Shown: piece by piece, positions 42,430-54,840 of the stretch
Layout of the letters: the number at the start of each line of letters is the position of its first letter
Position numbering within the stretch: position 1 is the first letter of the stretch
NCBI GenBank assembly: GCA_963575745.1
Contig: CAUYUJ010015282.1
Location: forward strand, 923,151 to 987,150
Length of the DNA: 64,000 bases
Direction of reading: 5' to 3'
Source: Prorocentrum cordatum
Lineage: Eukaryota; Sar; Dinophyceae; Prorocentrales; Prorocentraceae
Made by a program: the position numbers and the translations under genes
Notes under the pieces: model-generated
Database searches by the model: none
What the model was told of the DNA's origin: nothing
Seen by the model: only the letters and a program-made list of their open reading frames with translations

Positions 42430-42755
42430 CCAAACAGGTTTGCGGCATCAAGCGCTATGCCCTATCCTCCAGGCTGTGCCCCCCTCAAAGCGAGGGGAGT
42501 CCGCCCAAGCCGCTCCCTGGGAGCGGAGGTGTGTGGCGTCACCTGGGATCGCACAGCTCGTGCTATCCGCCAGGCCGTGCCTCCCGCAAGATGCAGGAAG
42601 TCCACCGAAGCCACTCCCTCGAGAAATGCCCTGAACCAGGTCTGCGGCATCACCTGGGACAGGACAGCGCGTGCTATCCGCCAGGCTGTGCCCCCCTCCG
42701 TGCGAGGGGAGACCACCGAAGCCACTCCCTGCTTGCTAGGGCTCCAGGCAAGCCG
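42430..42755 (+). repeat. ~105-bp tandem repeat, three units
   Basis: Units start near 42436, 42530 and 42640 (GTCTGCGGCATCACCTGGGA) and share GTGCTATCCGCCAGGCTGTG and CCACCGAAGCCACTCCCT. Confidence 0.85.
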
Positions 42756-42759
42756 CATT

Positions 42760-44160
42760 GGTCTGACCCGGTTGATTGTGAGAGGACGGGCACAGAATCT
42801 CGTCTAGGCTATCTGCCCGCAGCATATCAGAGATTATGGCCATCCCACCTTCATCAGAAGAGTGTGCAAAGATCCCGGTGAGCTCGTTCGCAGCCGCCGC
42901 CCACGCCGTCTCCAGGGCAGAGAAATCGAAGGGCGAGGAGGCTGCGGCCGAGATGCTGCCGCCAACCCCCACACCACCGTCGGGCTTGAAGACAGGAGGA
43001 GCTGCAGGGCCCTCGAGAGAATCCGTACGACCATGAAGATCCACATGACCAGGTAAATCGCCACGAAGGCGTCGGAGAACCGCACCACCAGGAAGACCCG
43101 CCAGGCCTCCGAAATGATCAGCACGACCACGAAGATTTGCAGGACAAGGAAGGATATCCGCACACACATGAACGTCAAGAGGATCCGAACCACAAGGAAG
43201 AACCGCAGGACCAGGAAGCTCGCCACGAACTGGTCGAAGATCCGCACAAACAGGAAGAGTAGCAAGGCCTCCGACAAGATCCGCAGGAACGGGAAGCGCC
43301 TCACGACCAGTAAGACCAGGAAGATCCGAAGGACCAAGTAGTTCGCCACGAAATGGCCGAAGAACCGCGCCTCCAGGAAGATCCGTCAGTCCTCCGAGGA
43401 ATTCAGCACGACCAGGAAGATCCGCAGGACAAGGAAGTAGATCCGCACACCCTTGAACGCCATCAGGACCAGGAAGATCGCCACGACCTGGTCGAAGAGC
43501 CGCACCAGCTGCAAGAACGCCCTTGAACACGCGCCCACGAGGCCCAGGCACAGGGCGAGGAAGCCTTTCATCACCCCCGCGACACGGACCGCGAAGCCCC
43601 CGATACGCTGGACCAGCTCCACCACGTAGCGAGACGGCGTCCGCATCACCACGGAGGCCCCGAGCAGCGCGGCGAGGATGAGCGTCTGGACCAGCAGCAG
43701 AAAGGCCATTGAACACGCGGTCCAGGTACAGGGCGAAGGAAGACACCGGTGCGACTGCAAGGATCGCAAGGCCCAGGAACACCACGACGAAGCGAAGCAC
43801 CAGCACGAGCAGCAGAGACTCCCAGAAACATGCGCCCGCGAGGCCCAGGAACAGGGCGAGAAACATGCTGCCAACAAGACGCTACACTGGCGGCTCCGTG
43901 AAGAACTCCCCCAGCGGCTGCCCGAGGGATGTGGCATGAGTGAGGGGCCGTGTGAGCCACGGACGCGTCGCCAAAGCAGTCCAGGATAACCCGGCCAGCC
44001 AACTGATCGCCATCCGCCGCCGACAGGTGGGCGATGCGCTCGATGGGCGGCTGCACCGTCCGCACGCAAGGCAACGTCCCGAGCATTGCGGTGAGCGCGC
44101 AGGCCGCCCGTCACGCATGTCGGACCGCGGCAATCGCAGCCCGCCGCCGCCTGCGGGCTG
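42760..44160 (-). CDS. Candidate gene region, hydrophobic repetitive protein
   Basis: On the minus strand, frames 43386-44315, 42834-43349 and 42736-43866 give long hydrophobic text: FLALFLGLAGACFWESLLLV, VMKGFLALCLGLVGACSRAF and many FLVVRILL-like steps. A soluble-looking end follows (FDFSALETAWAAAANELTG, SDMLRADSLDEIL) near 42800-42935. At the DNA level there is a degenerate short repeat plus a ~290-310-bp duplication (43081 against 43371; 43514 against 43824). If coding, it would be a multi-pass membrane protein whose segments arose by repeat expansion, with introns or frameshifts between frames. The plus-strand frames are highly basic and less convincing. No start or stop is fixed. Confidence 0.3.
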
Positions 44161-44320
44161 AGGGCGAGGTCGCGCCCACCTCGCGAGGCGGGGCGGCGCA
44201 AGCGCCCTTCATGAGGAGAGCGCCCGGGCCCAGCAGGAGGACGCCTGGCGACTGGGGGCTGAGCGAAAGTCGGGCCGTGCGAGGGAAACGCGAACGGTCT
44301 CGGCGCTGGAGCCACCTATA

Positions 44321-44477
44321 GGAGGAGGAGGAGGAGGAGGAGGAGGAGGAGGAGGAGGAGGAGGAGGAGGAGGAGGAGGAGGGAGGCGGAGGAGGAGGAG
44401 GAGGCGGAGGAGGAGGAGGAGAGGAGGAGGAGGAGGAGGAGGAGGAGGAGGAGGAGGAGGAGGAGGAGGAGGAGGAG

Positions 44478-44540
<63 letters not shown>

Positions 44541-44580
44541 CGCAGGAGGAGCAGGAGGAGCAGGAGCAGGGCGAGGAGCG
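44321..44580. repeat. (GAG)n then (GGAGCA)n
   Basis: GAG runs at 44321-44475 followed by about 13 copies of GGAGCA/GGAGCAGGAGCA to 44570. Confidence 0.95.
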
Positions 44581-45838
44581 CAGGCGGGAGGTACCATCAA
44601 GGGTGTCCCATAAATGGCCCTTTCGAGGGGTCGAGGGGCCGACTTCTCGCCTCGGCAGAAACCCGCGAGAGCAATACGAGGGCTTCTCTGCAGGCGGAGT
44701 CAAAATACCCCCCCCCTCCTAGAGATGCCGATGCCTCTCTGACTCAAGGCTTCCCGAGCACGGGCCACGCCGGGCCGTGACCTCTGGAGGCCGGGAGGGC
44801 GCCACGTGTGAACCCGATCCCTCGTGCAGAGGCGTTTGCACTTGGCTGGCTGCGGCGGGCCGGGCGCTCGCCTGCTCCCCGAACGTCGCCCTTCGCCTCG
44901 ATCCGCGCACCGCGCTTGCTCGAGGCCTTCGCGCGGTCTGCTGCGGCACACCAGCCTGCGCCTCGCAGCAGTGAGCGCGGGGCGCCCTCCTCGCCTCGCC
45001 CCGGCCCCGCCCCGCCCCCCTCCCGCCCTCCGCTCCCGGTGCCGCATAGGCGAACGCCCACGGCCAGCGCGGAGGCCGCTGGGGCGGCGCTGCTGCAGGC
45101 GCTTTCGGCGGGGCAGGGGGGGCGGAGTGCCGCGGGCACGCCAAGCAGGCTGCCCTCCCTCATGCGCGTGGCCCCCGTGAAGAGGAAGCCCTGGCGACGG
45201 CGCATCGGCGGGAGGGGGAGGGGGGAGGGGGGCGGGGGAAACGGATGTTGGAAGGGTGAGGGGGGGGGGAGGTGGTGAGCAGGTAGAGGGATTTGGGGGG
45301 GGGCCGGGAGGGGGGAGCGGATGATGATGAGGAGGAGGAGGCATGGGACGGTACGGTGAGAGTTGGAGTGCCCTGATGGCGGCGAGACGTCGGACCCCAA
45401 CCCCAAGGCCCGGGGGCCCCCCCTGATCGACGGGGTTGGGGACCCACTCGGGTGCCCCCGGGCCGCAGGAGGGAGGAGACAGGGGATGGCGAGAGGTGGA
45501 GGGGAGGGGGTGGGTGGGTGGGGGCAGAGTCTTGGGGACGGTGGGCCAAGCAGCACCGCCCGATCGAAGCCGGGTTAGGCATCGCTGGCCCCACCAATTC
45601 ACAAGACTGACGGTCGAGGCCGCTCCGTGGCCGAGCCAGGCTCTCTGGTTCGGCCCCCCGCCCTCACGCGAGGGGCAGACGCGTGGAGCGCTGGTGGGCC
45701 CCTGGTCCCAGCGCGGACGGAGCGCTGGCGCGGATCGGCGTGCTCATCGGCGCGGAGAGTTGGCGCGCCCGTCGCCCAGCGAGGAGCGCGCAGGCGTGAC
45801 CCCGCGGCCGACGTGGAGTTGGAGCGTCTGCGTCGGCC
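44581..45838. other. No confirmed gene
   Basis: Very GC-rich. ORFs overlap on both strands over 44700-45600, with no recognisable domain on either. Confidence 0.4.
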
Positions 45839-45840
45839 AG

Positions 45841-45873
45841 GGGGCGCGCCGACGTGCAGCGTCGGCGCGCCCC
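45841..45873. repeat. 14-bp perfect hairpin
   Basis: GGGGCGCGCCGACG (45841-45854), loop TGCAG, then the exact inverse at 45860-45873. Confidence 0.9.
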
Positions 45874-48150
45874 TCGGCGGCCTACGCGGGGTCCCGATCC
45901 AGAGGAGGCGATGCAGATCAGTGCAGCCCGATGTGCACACATATAAACCGAGGCAGAGCTGGAGGTACCCCGGGCACGCAGCGCCAGAGAACTCGCGGGA
46001 GATTCGGCGCGCGTCTCCGACTTCGGCGTCGGCAGCGGCCAGCTTTTAGCCGCCGAGGGATGGATGAGACCAGCACAGCCGGGGCAACTGCGTGGGAGGC
46101 AACACGCAGGGCCTCGGATTTCTTCTTGCTTCTTGCGGTAGTCCTGGTTTGGGACTCCGCCTCTGGTGTTGGTGCCGGGGAGCACGAGCGGAGAGCAGGA
46201 GCCCGCAAGCCACGAGCCCCCCCCGCCCCGCAGGGTCACGGCGCGCTGCCCGCCGCGGCCGAGAGGGCGTGTCGCCGTGGCTGTGCGGCGCCCTGGGCGG
46301 CGCTGCGGGGCGCGGCGGGTGCCGGCGCCGGAGCGCCCCTCGCCCCCTCTTCGCCCGTGCGGACGGCGGCGGCGACAGAGAAGACGGCCTGAGATAGTGA
46401 ATTTGAAATCACAGAAGTTCCCGCTTGTCTTGGATTGACTCTATGTCGACGACTGGCGCCCAATAGCTCTCAGTAGCGCCAAGTAGCGCCCAACAGCGCC
46501 CCGCAGCGCCGAATAGCGGTCATACAGCGCCCAATTATGCAGTGTGAGGGAGAAGCATGTTGTTCGTTTTGCGCCCGATTGGGCGCGCATTTGGGCGCTA
46601 CGGGGACGACCTGAAGCTTCCGAGACTTGCTTTCCAAGACGGCAGCGGCGAGGCGAGGCGACAGAGAGGCGTAGGCGAGGTGCGACTGCGGTGGCGGCGG
46701 GGCGACGACGGCGGCGACAGAGCAGACAGCGGTGAAGACAGAAAGCAGCGGCGACGCAGTGCGGCTGCGGGCACAACTCTATCCAGGCCGACTGGTAGTT
46801 CCCGCGTAGAGAAGTTTGGCGGCCAGTGGCATCGCTGGATCTCTCACTGCTCATCGCAGGGACGCGCTCGTGCAGCCATGCTCGTAGGATGGATATGAAG
46901 AGTTAGTAGGAGATAGTGGGTGCAATTAGTAAGGTGAGCCTTGGTGACAAGACCAAAAGAGGGGAAGCACTACCAGCTGCAGCATTACGAATGGGAGAGG
47001 ACGAGGAAGCACGAGGAAGAATAATAACAATAATAAGAAGAAGAAACGAGGAAGCAAGGAGGAAGAAGAGGAAGGGCGACGAACATGAGGAGGAAGCGAG
47101 TCACGTGTGTTTGCATTGGGGCCAGGGGGCTCCCGAGAGCGTCTCGGCGATACTAACTGGTCCGTGGCCCGCAGAGAATTGGGAAGAGGAGGGGGAGGAG
47201 GAACCGGGCTAGCTGCAGTCTGGGTGTCGGGTTGTTCGGGGGCCGTGGCCGCACGTCTCCCTGGCGCAGGGTCTTGGTGTGTGTGTGTGCATCAGTCGAG
47301 CGGCTTCCGCACGTTCCTCACCTGAGTCCGGCCATGTGTGATCTTAGCTTCCTGGTAGGATCTCCAGCCATGTGGTGATCTGCAGTGCTCAGATGTCGAG
47401 GTATTATCGTCGCCTGTGCGGGGGGGGGGGGGGGGGCAAAAACGCTTCCTGGTAGGACCACCGTGACGTCAAATGTGCGTTCTCGGGTGCTGAGGTGTGT
47501 GGTGGCACGCACGCACAATCTGCGCTGTCCGACCTCGCGGGCGCGCTGCTACTCTGCCACCATGATGCCCTGGGGCCGCCGAGGAGGTCTTGCCGCAACG
47601 CTGCCACAGACCATGTGTGACCTGGAGCCCTTTACGAAGGACGCGTCGCGCACTTAAGGGACGCAGAGCGTTCCAGGCCAAAGCCCAGGGCCGAGGTGGG
47701 CACCGATGCGGTACATCACCTTCTGTCAGCATCAATCGAGCTCGGAGATGATGCGTCGCTGTATACATTCTAAACGTCGCTTGCGAGCGGGTGCTTCTGC
47801 GCCAGGCGATCGTGGTTTGCATGGTTGTCTTGTCGGCGTTGACACTAGCATATGCTCGAAATTGAAGTTAACGATGCACCCGTGCATGCCCGTGCACGTC
47901 CCACCCGTGTTTTCGCGTGTGCGTTTGCGTGTGTGTGTGTATGTGTGTATGTATAGTGCCGTGTTGGTGTGATTGTGTGTGCTTGTCTATTTGTTTGCAT
48001 GCGTGTTGTGTGGGGTTTGCTTCGGTGTGTTTTTGTGTGTGTGAATGTTTGCGCGTACGTGCATAAGTGCGTGCTCGCCAGCTGTCTGTGTACGCTCTGC
48101 TTGGCTAGTCCGCTGAGCGGACTATTCTCTTTTGCTTTAGGGGATGCTCA
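45874..48150. other. No confirmed gene
   Basis: Includes TAGCGCC(C/G)AA-type short repeats at 46453-46535, a purine-rich stretch at 47000-47100, a G run near 47420 and a TG-rich run at 47915-48060. Confidence 0.4.
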
Positions 48151-48308
48151 GCCAAGCTAGACCAAGCTGTCATGGCTGAGGTTTGTCGTGGGTGTGCACT
48201 TGTTGCATGCAACCTCGTGCCGCTGCATGTCCTCATTGCGGCTCTCTCACGTCACGCTCTACCGTGCGGGTCTCCGCGTCATGATTTGATGCTTGTCACT
48301 AATATGCA

Positions 48309-48652
48309 GGTGCTCGACTTGCTCCCGAGTTTCCCCGCTGTGGCCTCCGAAGCTGAGGTTGCAGAGCTTGGACTGGTCGCCTGACGAGCAGGGCCAGCTG
48401 CCTTTCCCTCGAGACGGTGCCCTGTTCCGCGGCGCCTCCAGCACCAGAGTGCTGGCCGTGGTGCCCCGGGCCCTCGATCTGACGGCCAGGGCTGACTTCC
48501 TGCTGAGCGGCCGACCAGAGACGTGGGTGCTGCGTGGGCGACAATGGCATGGAGGCCCAGAGGGCCCCAGCGTTGGGGAGAGGCGCCGCGCGGCGCGAAA
48601 AAGGGAGCGATCGCGCTGCCGCAACTGGCGGCTCGGATGCAGCATTATGTGA
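48309..48652 (+). CDS. Candidate exon(s), unknown product
   Basis: After ATATGCAG at 48302-48309, one frame reads VLDLLPSFPAVASEAEVAELG. From near 48370 another frame reads LDWSPDEQGQLPFPRDGALF, RVLAVVPRALDLTARADFLL and GRPETWVLRGRQW. The amino-acid make-up is protein-like compared with the flanks, but there is a frame change and no recognised domain. Both the AG|GTGCTC boundary and a second TTGCAG at 48359-48364 could be acceptors. Confidence 0.25.
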
Positions 48653-49205
48653 GTTGTTGATGGGTTGCACATGGTTGAAGCAGTCTGCACACAGCGCTGG
48701 CACTTGAGGAACTTGTACTTTGGCAGGTTACTGTGCCGGCAGGGACCCGCCCAGTCTGTGCGTGGGAGGGGGAGAAGGAGAACGTCGGGCAGAGAGGAGG
48801 CAGGGGCCGCAGTACTTGGTGGACGGTTCCTACCCGCTTTTTGGAAGTTTGGTACCCCGCCTTTGTTGTTGGCTTCATGCCCGGCCCAGGATGCTCTGCC
48901 CTTGCCTCGAGCCGCGCTCCCGGGAAACAATCTACCACCTCGGTGTTGGCCACCATTTCATACCATGCCAGCTTGTAATCAATGTTCCTGCCCCAGTGTC
49001 GCTCCCGTCTCTTGTATCAGAAGTGCTCGTGCATCAATACGGGCCAGAACGGTGGTGCTCTCGCATTTGTCGTGGTGTTTCACGTGCTGATGGTGACGCC
49101 GCTCCAGCGTGCGCCACATCCCTAGCAGCCCAGTAGCCGTTGAAGTCGTACCAGCATTACAGATCGTATCAGCGATAGTTACAGTTGCAGCCGAAGCATC
49201 GTACA

Positions 49206-49275
49206 GCATAGTAGAGTAGAGTAGAGTAGAGTAGAGCAGAGCAGAGCAGAGCAGAGTAGAGTAGAGTAGAGTATG
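49206..49275. repeat. (AGTAG)n / (AGCAG)n microsatellite
   Basis: Fourteen or so pentamers of AGAGT/AGAGC. Confidence 0.95.
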
Positions 49276-50165
49276 TCGCAATACGTAAGTAGTACGCGCT
49301 GCGTGTGTACGAGCAATAACCCTAGTCGCAGCAGCGCAAGCAGGCGCGACGGCTAAAGTATTTGCAGTAGCAGCAGAACCAACATCGTCTGCAGTGGCAT
49401 AAGCAGCACGGCAACTGCAGTAGTGGTGGCAGCGTAGGTTCGAGTTTCTTGTGTTGCGCAGTTGCCTGCGGCAGACCTCGCCAGCGCGGCATCGAAATGC
49501 ATGCTCTCCTGAGAGTCCTGGTAGGGCCGTCTTGGGGCGGTCTGGACAGTAGCGCCACGACACGGCATTGGAGCGTGGCCGTGACGTTGCATGGCTGCAG
49601 CTTTGGCTCTTGAGGGTCTCTCAGAGGCCTCGCGGAGGCTTCGGGGGGGGACCTTTTGGGGGGCTTGGTGGAACCGTCTTGGGGGCGTCATGGCGGGTCG
49701 TTTGGCTGTATTGGAACCCTCTCTGGTTGTTTTTGGGGCCGTTTGGGGAGTGTGTCGTGCAGTCTTTGGGCCGTTCATATGGGCTTGCTGAGCTGGGGTC
49801 GTCTCGGGGCTCTCGAGGGATTTGTTGAGGTCGAGGGGGGCGGAAGGTCGTTGGCGACACAGACAACAATGATATGTCAATTCCTGGATTGATTATTGCA
49901 GTCTCTTGAGGCTTCGTGGGAGTACCTGGGGCCTCTCGGGACGCTTTACGCCGTCCTGAATCGGTGAGTGCGAGCACGGTCTGTCTTTGGATGATGGCCA
50001 TGAGTGCGACAAATCTGTTCGTAATTCTCGAGCTAGACTTGCTTATAGCGTCCCAACTCAATAGGGTGAACTGGCTGGAGTGCCCCCCTCTCCCCCACCT
50101 TTTTTGCCCCTGCACGATCCTGGGTATTTCAATGGTGGGTAATCCGCTGGACGCCAATGGTCTCC
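49276..50165. other. No confirmed gene
   Basis: Unrecognised ORFs on both strands, up to 188 aa (minus). Confidence 0.4.
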
Positions 50166-50480
50166 AATGGAGTCCAATGTAGGACACCAGTGTATTGTCG
50201 CATGTGCATTCGAAGCGAGTTCAATGGAGCCCAACGGAATCCGACGGAGACAAACAGGGTCATATGGGTATTCCAGTGGAGCCCAGTGAAGTCATATGGA
50301 GTCCTATGAGGGTCCAGTGGAGGGCAGCGGCCCCCGTTGGGTCCAACGGACTAATGGAGTCCATAGGTGGCCTCTGCAGCCCACTGGAGTACAATGACGG
50401 CCAATGTAGTCGTATCGAGTCGAATTGAGCCCTATGGAATCCAATGCCGTCCTATCATGATTCAATGGGGTCGGATGGAT
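50166..50480. repeat. Degenerate GGAGTCCAATGG repeat
   Basis: Many short copies of GGAGTCC/GGAGCCC separated by AATGG, AATG or ATATG. A related stretch occurs at 55120-55330. Confidence 0.75.
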
Positions 50481-50499
50481 TTAACATCCAAGTGGTCTT

Positions 50500-50720
50500 G
50501 TCCGAGGCAGTGGGTATTGGTTTGTCCTCCGCAGGAGGCATTGTATTGTCCCCCGCAAGGGGGTATTGTATTGTCCTCCAATGCGGGAATTGGTTTCTCC
50601 CTTGCAGGAGGTGTTGCACTGTCCCCCGCAGGGAGTATTGCACTGTCCCCTGCAGGGGGTATTGGCTTGTCCCCCGCAAGAGGTATTGCCTTGTTTCCGC
50701 AGGGGGTACTGCATGGTATT
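50500..50720 (+). repeat. ~27-bp minisatellite
   Basis: About eight copies of GGTATTGxxTTGTCCCCCGC(A)GG. Confidence 0.88.
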
Positions 50721-50917
50721 ATTTTGATATCTATGGTTTCCCAAGCAGTGCTTTCACTTGGGGGTGCTTACTTGTTTTCGAAGGAACTGGGCCTGCGTAC
50801 CGGTCTGGCAGCTATGTAGCCGCCGTCGCCGCCTCGGCGCCGCCCGTCGTCTGGGCCTGTGTGCCGGTCTGGCAGCTTTGTAGCCGCCGTCGCCGCCGTG
50901 TCGCCGCTCGTTGCGTT

Positions 50918-51080
50918 GCAGTGTTTTGCGTTGCGTTGATTTGCCTTGCTTTGCATTGCTTTGCATCGCGTTGCTTTTCATTGCTCTGCGTTGCATTGAT
51001 TTGCGTGACTTTGCATTGTGTTCAACGGATTTGCATTGCCTTATTTGTGCTACTTTGCACTGCTTGACATTGATTTGCAT
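50918..51080. repeat. Degenerate TTGCATTG/TTGCGTTG repeat
   Basis: Short TTGCATTG-like words repeated with TTGATT spacers. Confidence 0.8.
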
Positions 51081-51089
51081 TGTCTTCCG

Positions 51090-54000
51090 TGCGCGACATA
51101 GCTTACACCACCTATATTGTCCACATAAATTGCATCACATATATTCTCCTTTCTAAAAAGGAAATATATTCTACCACCCTCCCCCCCCCCCCCCGGGTTA
51201 AAGACCCCCCAGGAACCAGTACAAAACACAAAGGATTCTGACCCAATGTCCATCCTACTGTGAATTCATATTATTCCATCCAGGCCGGTATCGGCCCTCC
51301 CCGTCATCTTCTGCAACAGCTACTATGCGCGCACATTCGTTTATCAAAAATCAGAAGTTTTCAATAATATGTTGCAACAACTATGACGAAGTGCGCACGC
51401 ACGCGTCGTCGCGCGCGCATGCCGAAGTCCTTCAAAAGCCTTCAGCTTCGGAAGGATTTCAAAATCGAGTGTCCAAGAAACATATAAAAACGTATGGTTT
51501 CGTAATACGGATTTTCAAACACAAGCAAAAAAGACAAAACCAACAAAAAACGTGCGCGCGTTCTTGTGAAGTCTCAATAAAACCATGGTTGTTTTCAAAA
51601 CTGTTAAAAAGTACTCCCAAACGAGCGTCGCGCGCGCATGTCGAACTCGTTCGAACGCCCTTGCGCGCGTGCCGTCGCGAGAATCCTCTGCGAAAAAATG
51701 TGACGAAGTGCACACGCGCGCGCCTGCCACGCGCGCGTGCCGAAATCCTTCATACACCTTCGGTTTCGGACGGGTTTCAAATCGAGTGCCCCCAACATCA
51801 TACAAATACATAGGTTTCACAACACGGATTTTCAACGAAAGCGTGCGCGAGGTTTTGCGAAGTCTCAAGAAAACCATACGTGTTTGAATATTTTCATCAA
51901 ATGCTAGCACATGGGCTTCACGCGCGTGCGCATGTCGAAGTCGTTCGAACTTGCTTGCGCGCGTGCCAGGGTGGCACGATCCGTGTCAAACAATACAATG
52001 CGAGCCACTCTCGCGCGTCTGCCGCGCCTATTCCGAGGTCCTTCCAAAACTTGCATCACCGACGCGAAGACGCCGTCATCGTCGTCGGCGTGATCGGCTT
52101 CGGCGCCGCCATCGCCACTATTTTCATCATTGTGGCTACATTTGTCGTCACCAACATTGCCACAATCCTCGTCATCGTGTCTACACTTGTCGACGTTGCC
52201 ATGGGACCGCGCCCGCCCAAGCCTCCGATTCGCACCCAAGTGCCCGCTGGGATGCGCCGAGCGGCCAGCACCACCGCGACCTCGTCGGTCGGGGCAAGCT
52301 ACTTGGCCGCTGCGCGCGCATGCGCGGGCTGGCCCGGCCGCAGAGATGCACCAGCCAGCGCCAAGCACTCATCGCAATCGCCGCCGCATGAGGTTTGTAA
52401 ACCAAGTTGCGGGTGGGTGGGTGGGATGTTTGCGCGAGCAGTGGAGTGAGCAACCCACTGCGAGCAGCAATTCATTGCACCAAATATATTGCGCCACGTA
52501 GCGCGCAGCACATATATTGCAGTACGCAACCTGCTCCGCAGATATTGCGTCACATCGGTGGCACCACCTAGATTGCACAGCGTAGACTCCCTGTTCAAGA
52601 TATCGAATTACGACACATCCTCCTTCTGATTATCCGCGTATGTGGCCATTGCAGTTGGCCCATGTTTTTGCCCCATCGTCCACTCTAGAATCATGCCATC
52701 CCAGCCTGGCGGGTACCGACACCCCCTCATCCCGTTTATTTTTTTGGCGTGCGCATTCGTTGGACGAAGTGCACACGCGCGCGCCGTCGCGAGCGCATGC
52801 CCAAATTCTTCACAAGACCCCAGGTATCGCACGGAAGTAAAAGCCGAGTGCTCCGAAAACATGCAAAACACATGCAATTGCAACGTCAGTTTTCAACACA
52901 CACAAGGTTTGCTCTTGCGAATTCTGAATGGAAGCAAGAGGGCGTCATGATTCTCATCAGTGCGACCAAACGGGTCTTTCGCGTGCGCAGGTGGAACTTA
53001 TTCGAACATGTTTGCGCACGTGCTGGAGGGGCGCGACCCCTGTCAACAAATACCATGCGGGCCACTCGCGCCCGCCGGCCGCGCGCGCATGCCGATTTTT
53101 TTCAAAACCTACATCACCTACGCGTGGATACCATCATTGTCATCAGCGTGATCAGCATCGGCGCCGTCATTTGCCTTGCCGTCGTCATCGGCATCGTTCT
53201 CGCCATCATCGCTGAAATCATCATTATGTCTGCCGTTGTCGACGTCGCCACGATATCGCGCTCGCCCATGTCACTGCGTTGCACGGAAGCTCCTGCGCGT
53301 CAGCGCGGACTGTGCGACGCACTGGGGAGTTCCCAGCGGTCAGCGCCACCGCGGTCGCGTCGGTCGCGCCAAATAAGCCTGCCATCTTCAGCGAGAGAAT
53401 GCGCGGATTTGCGCGACCGCAAAGATGCGCCAGCCAGCACCGCGCGCTCATCGCAATCGCCGCCGCATGGGTTTTGCAAACCAAGTTGCGGGTGGGTGCG
53501 TGGGACGACGGCGTGGGCAGTGGAATTGGCAACTCCCATATTTTCAAACATTTGTTGTACCCCGTATATTGCACCATAAGGCTTGCACCCCGTATATTGC
53601 ACCACCTAAATTATCCTTTCCAAAAAAAGTATTAGGATCTACCCCTCCTGGACTCAACAGGACCCTTTTTTCGTACTGCATTTTCATACGCTTGTGCCTC
53701 TTCGTCCGTCCGAAATATGAATTCATTCCATCCCAGGCAAACCAGTGCCCCCCCCCCTCATCATCTTGAAGAAAAAACATTATGCGCGCGCATTCGTTCA
53801 TCGAGCAAAATGGGACGACGTGCGCACGCGCGCGTCGTCGCGAGCGCATGCCGGAATATTTCGCATGATTTCGTTCTCGTACGGATTGCAAGCTCGAGTA
53901 TTCCGAACATGTTTTTGCTTGAAACAACCAAAAAACATTTCGTTTCGCAACAAGAATGTTCAAACTAAGCTTGCGTTCTGGCTTTTGCGAATTTTGCAGA

Positions 54001-54840
54001 AAGCCATCGGTTCTTCAACCTTTTCATAACTTGCTACGAAGCGGGCCTCTCGCGGGCGCATGTCGAAAACGCTCGAACGCCTTTGCGCGAGTGTTGTCGC
54101 AAGAATCCCTTGCAGAAAATGACACGAAGTGCGCGCGCGTCGCGCGCGCGCATGCCGAAATTTTTCAAAAACCTTGGTAACCGTAAGGATTTCAAGATCG
54201 ATTGTCCCAGAGACAAGTAGAAGTAGCACATGGTTTTGTAGAAAGAAATAGGATTTGCAACTTGTTCACGAATTTCGACCGAGCCCGTCGCGCCGCACGT
54301 CGAAATCATTCGAACGCCACTGCGCGCGCGCGCTGGGGGTGCACGACCCGTGTCAAATATTTCCATGCGGGCCACTTTCGCGCGTCGGCCGCGCGCGCAT
54401 GTCGAACTCACCCCTAAAGCTTCATCACCGACGCGAGGGCGCCGTCATCGTCGTCGGCGTGAACAACATCGGCGCCGTCACTGCCTTTGCCGTCGTCGTT
54501 GCCACCCTCGTCGGCATTGCCACGATACCGCGCCCGCCCAAGTCGCCGAGCTTCACTGAAGTGCCCGGTGGGCAGTGCCCAGCGATAAGTGCCACCGCGA
54601 CCGTGTCGGTCGCGCCAAAGTATCTGGCCGCTGCGCGCGCGAGCATGCGCGGGCCAGCACGGCCGCAGAGGTGCACCAAACATTCATCGCAATCGCCGCC
54701 ACATGGCTCCTGCAAACCAAGTTGCGGGTGGGTGGGTGGGGCGATTGCGCGAGCAGTGGTGTGGACAACCGGTTGCGAACAGGAATTACTTGCACCACAT
54801 ATTGCGCACCATGTTGCACTTTAGAACGCTAGCAGATTAG
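51090..54840 (+). repeat. Three tandem copies of a 1.1-1.5 kb unit
   Basis: Copies span about 51090-52600, 52600-53640 and 53640-54840. Marker ACCAAGTTGCGGGTGGGTG lies at 52401, 53480 and 54716 (spacing 1,079 and 1,236 bp). All share a GACGAAGTGCxCACGCGCGCG region, a CATCACCxACGCG block and GCCAGC...TCATCGCAATCGCCGCC before the marker. Between copies is a GTATATTGCACCACC-type stretch with a poly-C run (51181, 53750). Copy 1 is longer, with an internal duplication (51637 against 51931). A frame ending SSQSPPHGxCKPSCGWV recurs in all three copies. Confidence 0.88.

Noticed and set aside
44700-46440. Arg/Pro/Ala-rich ORFs on both strands
   Set aside because: Expected in very GC-rich DNA, where stop codons are rare; no motif or start context favours one.
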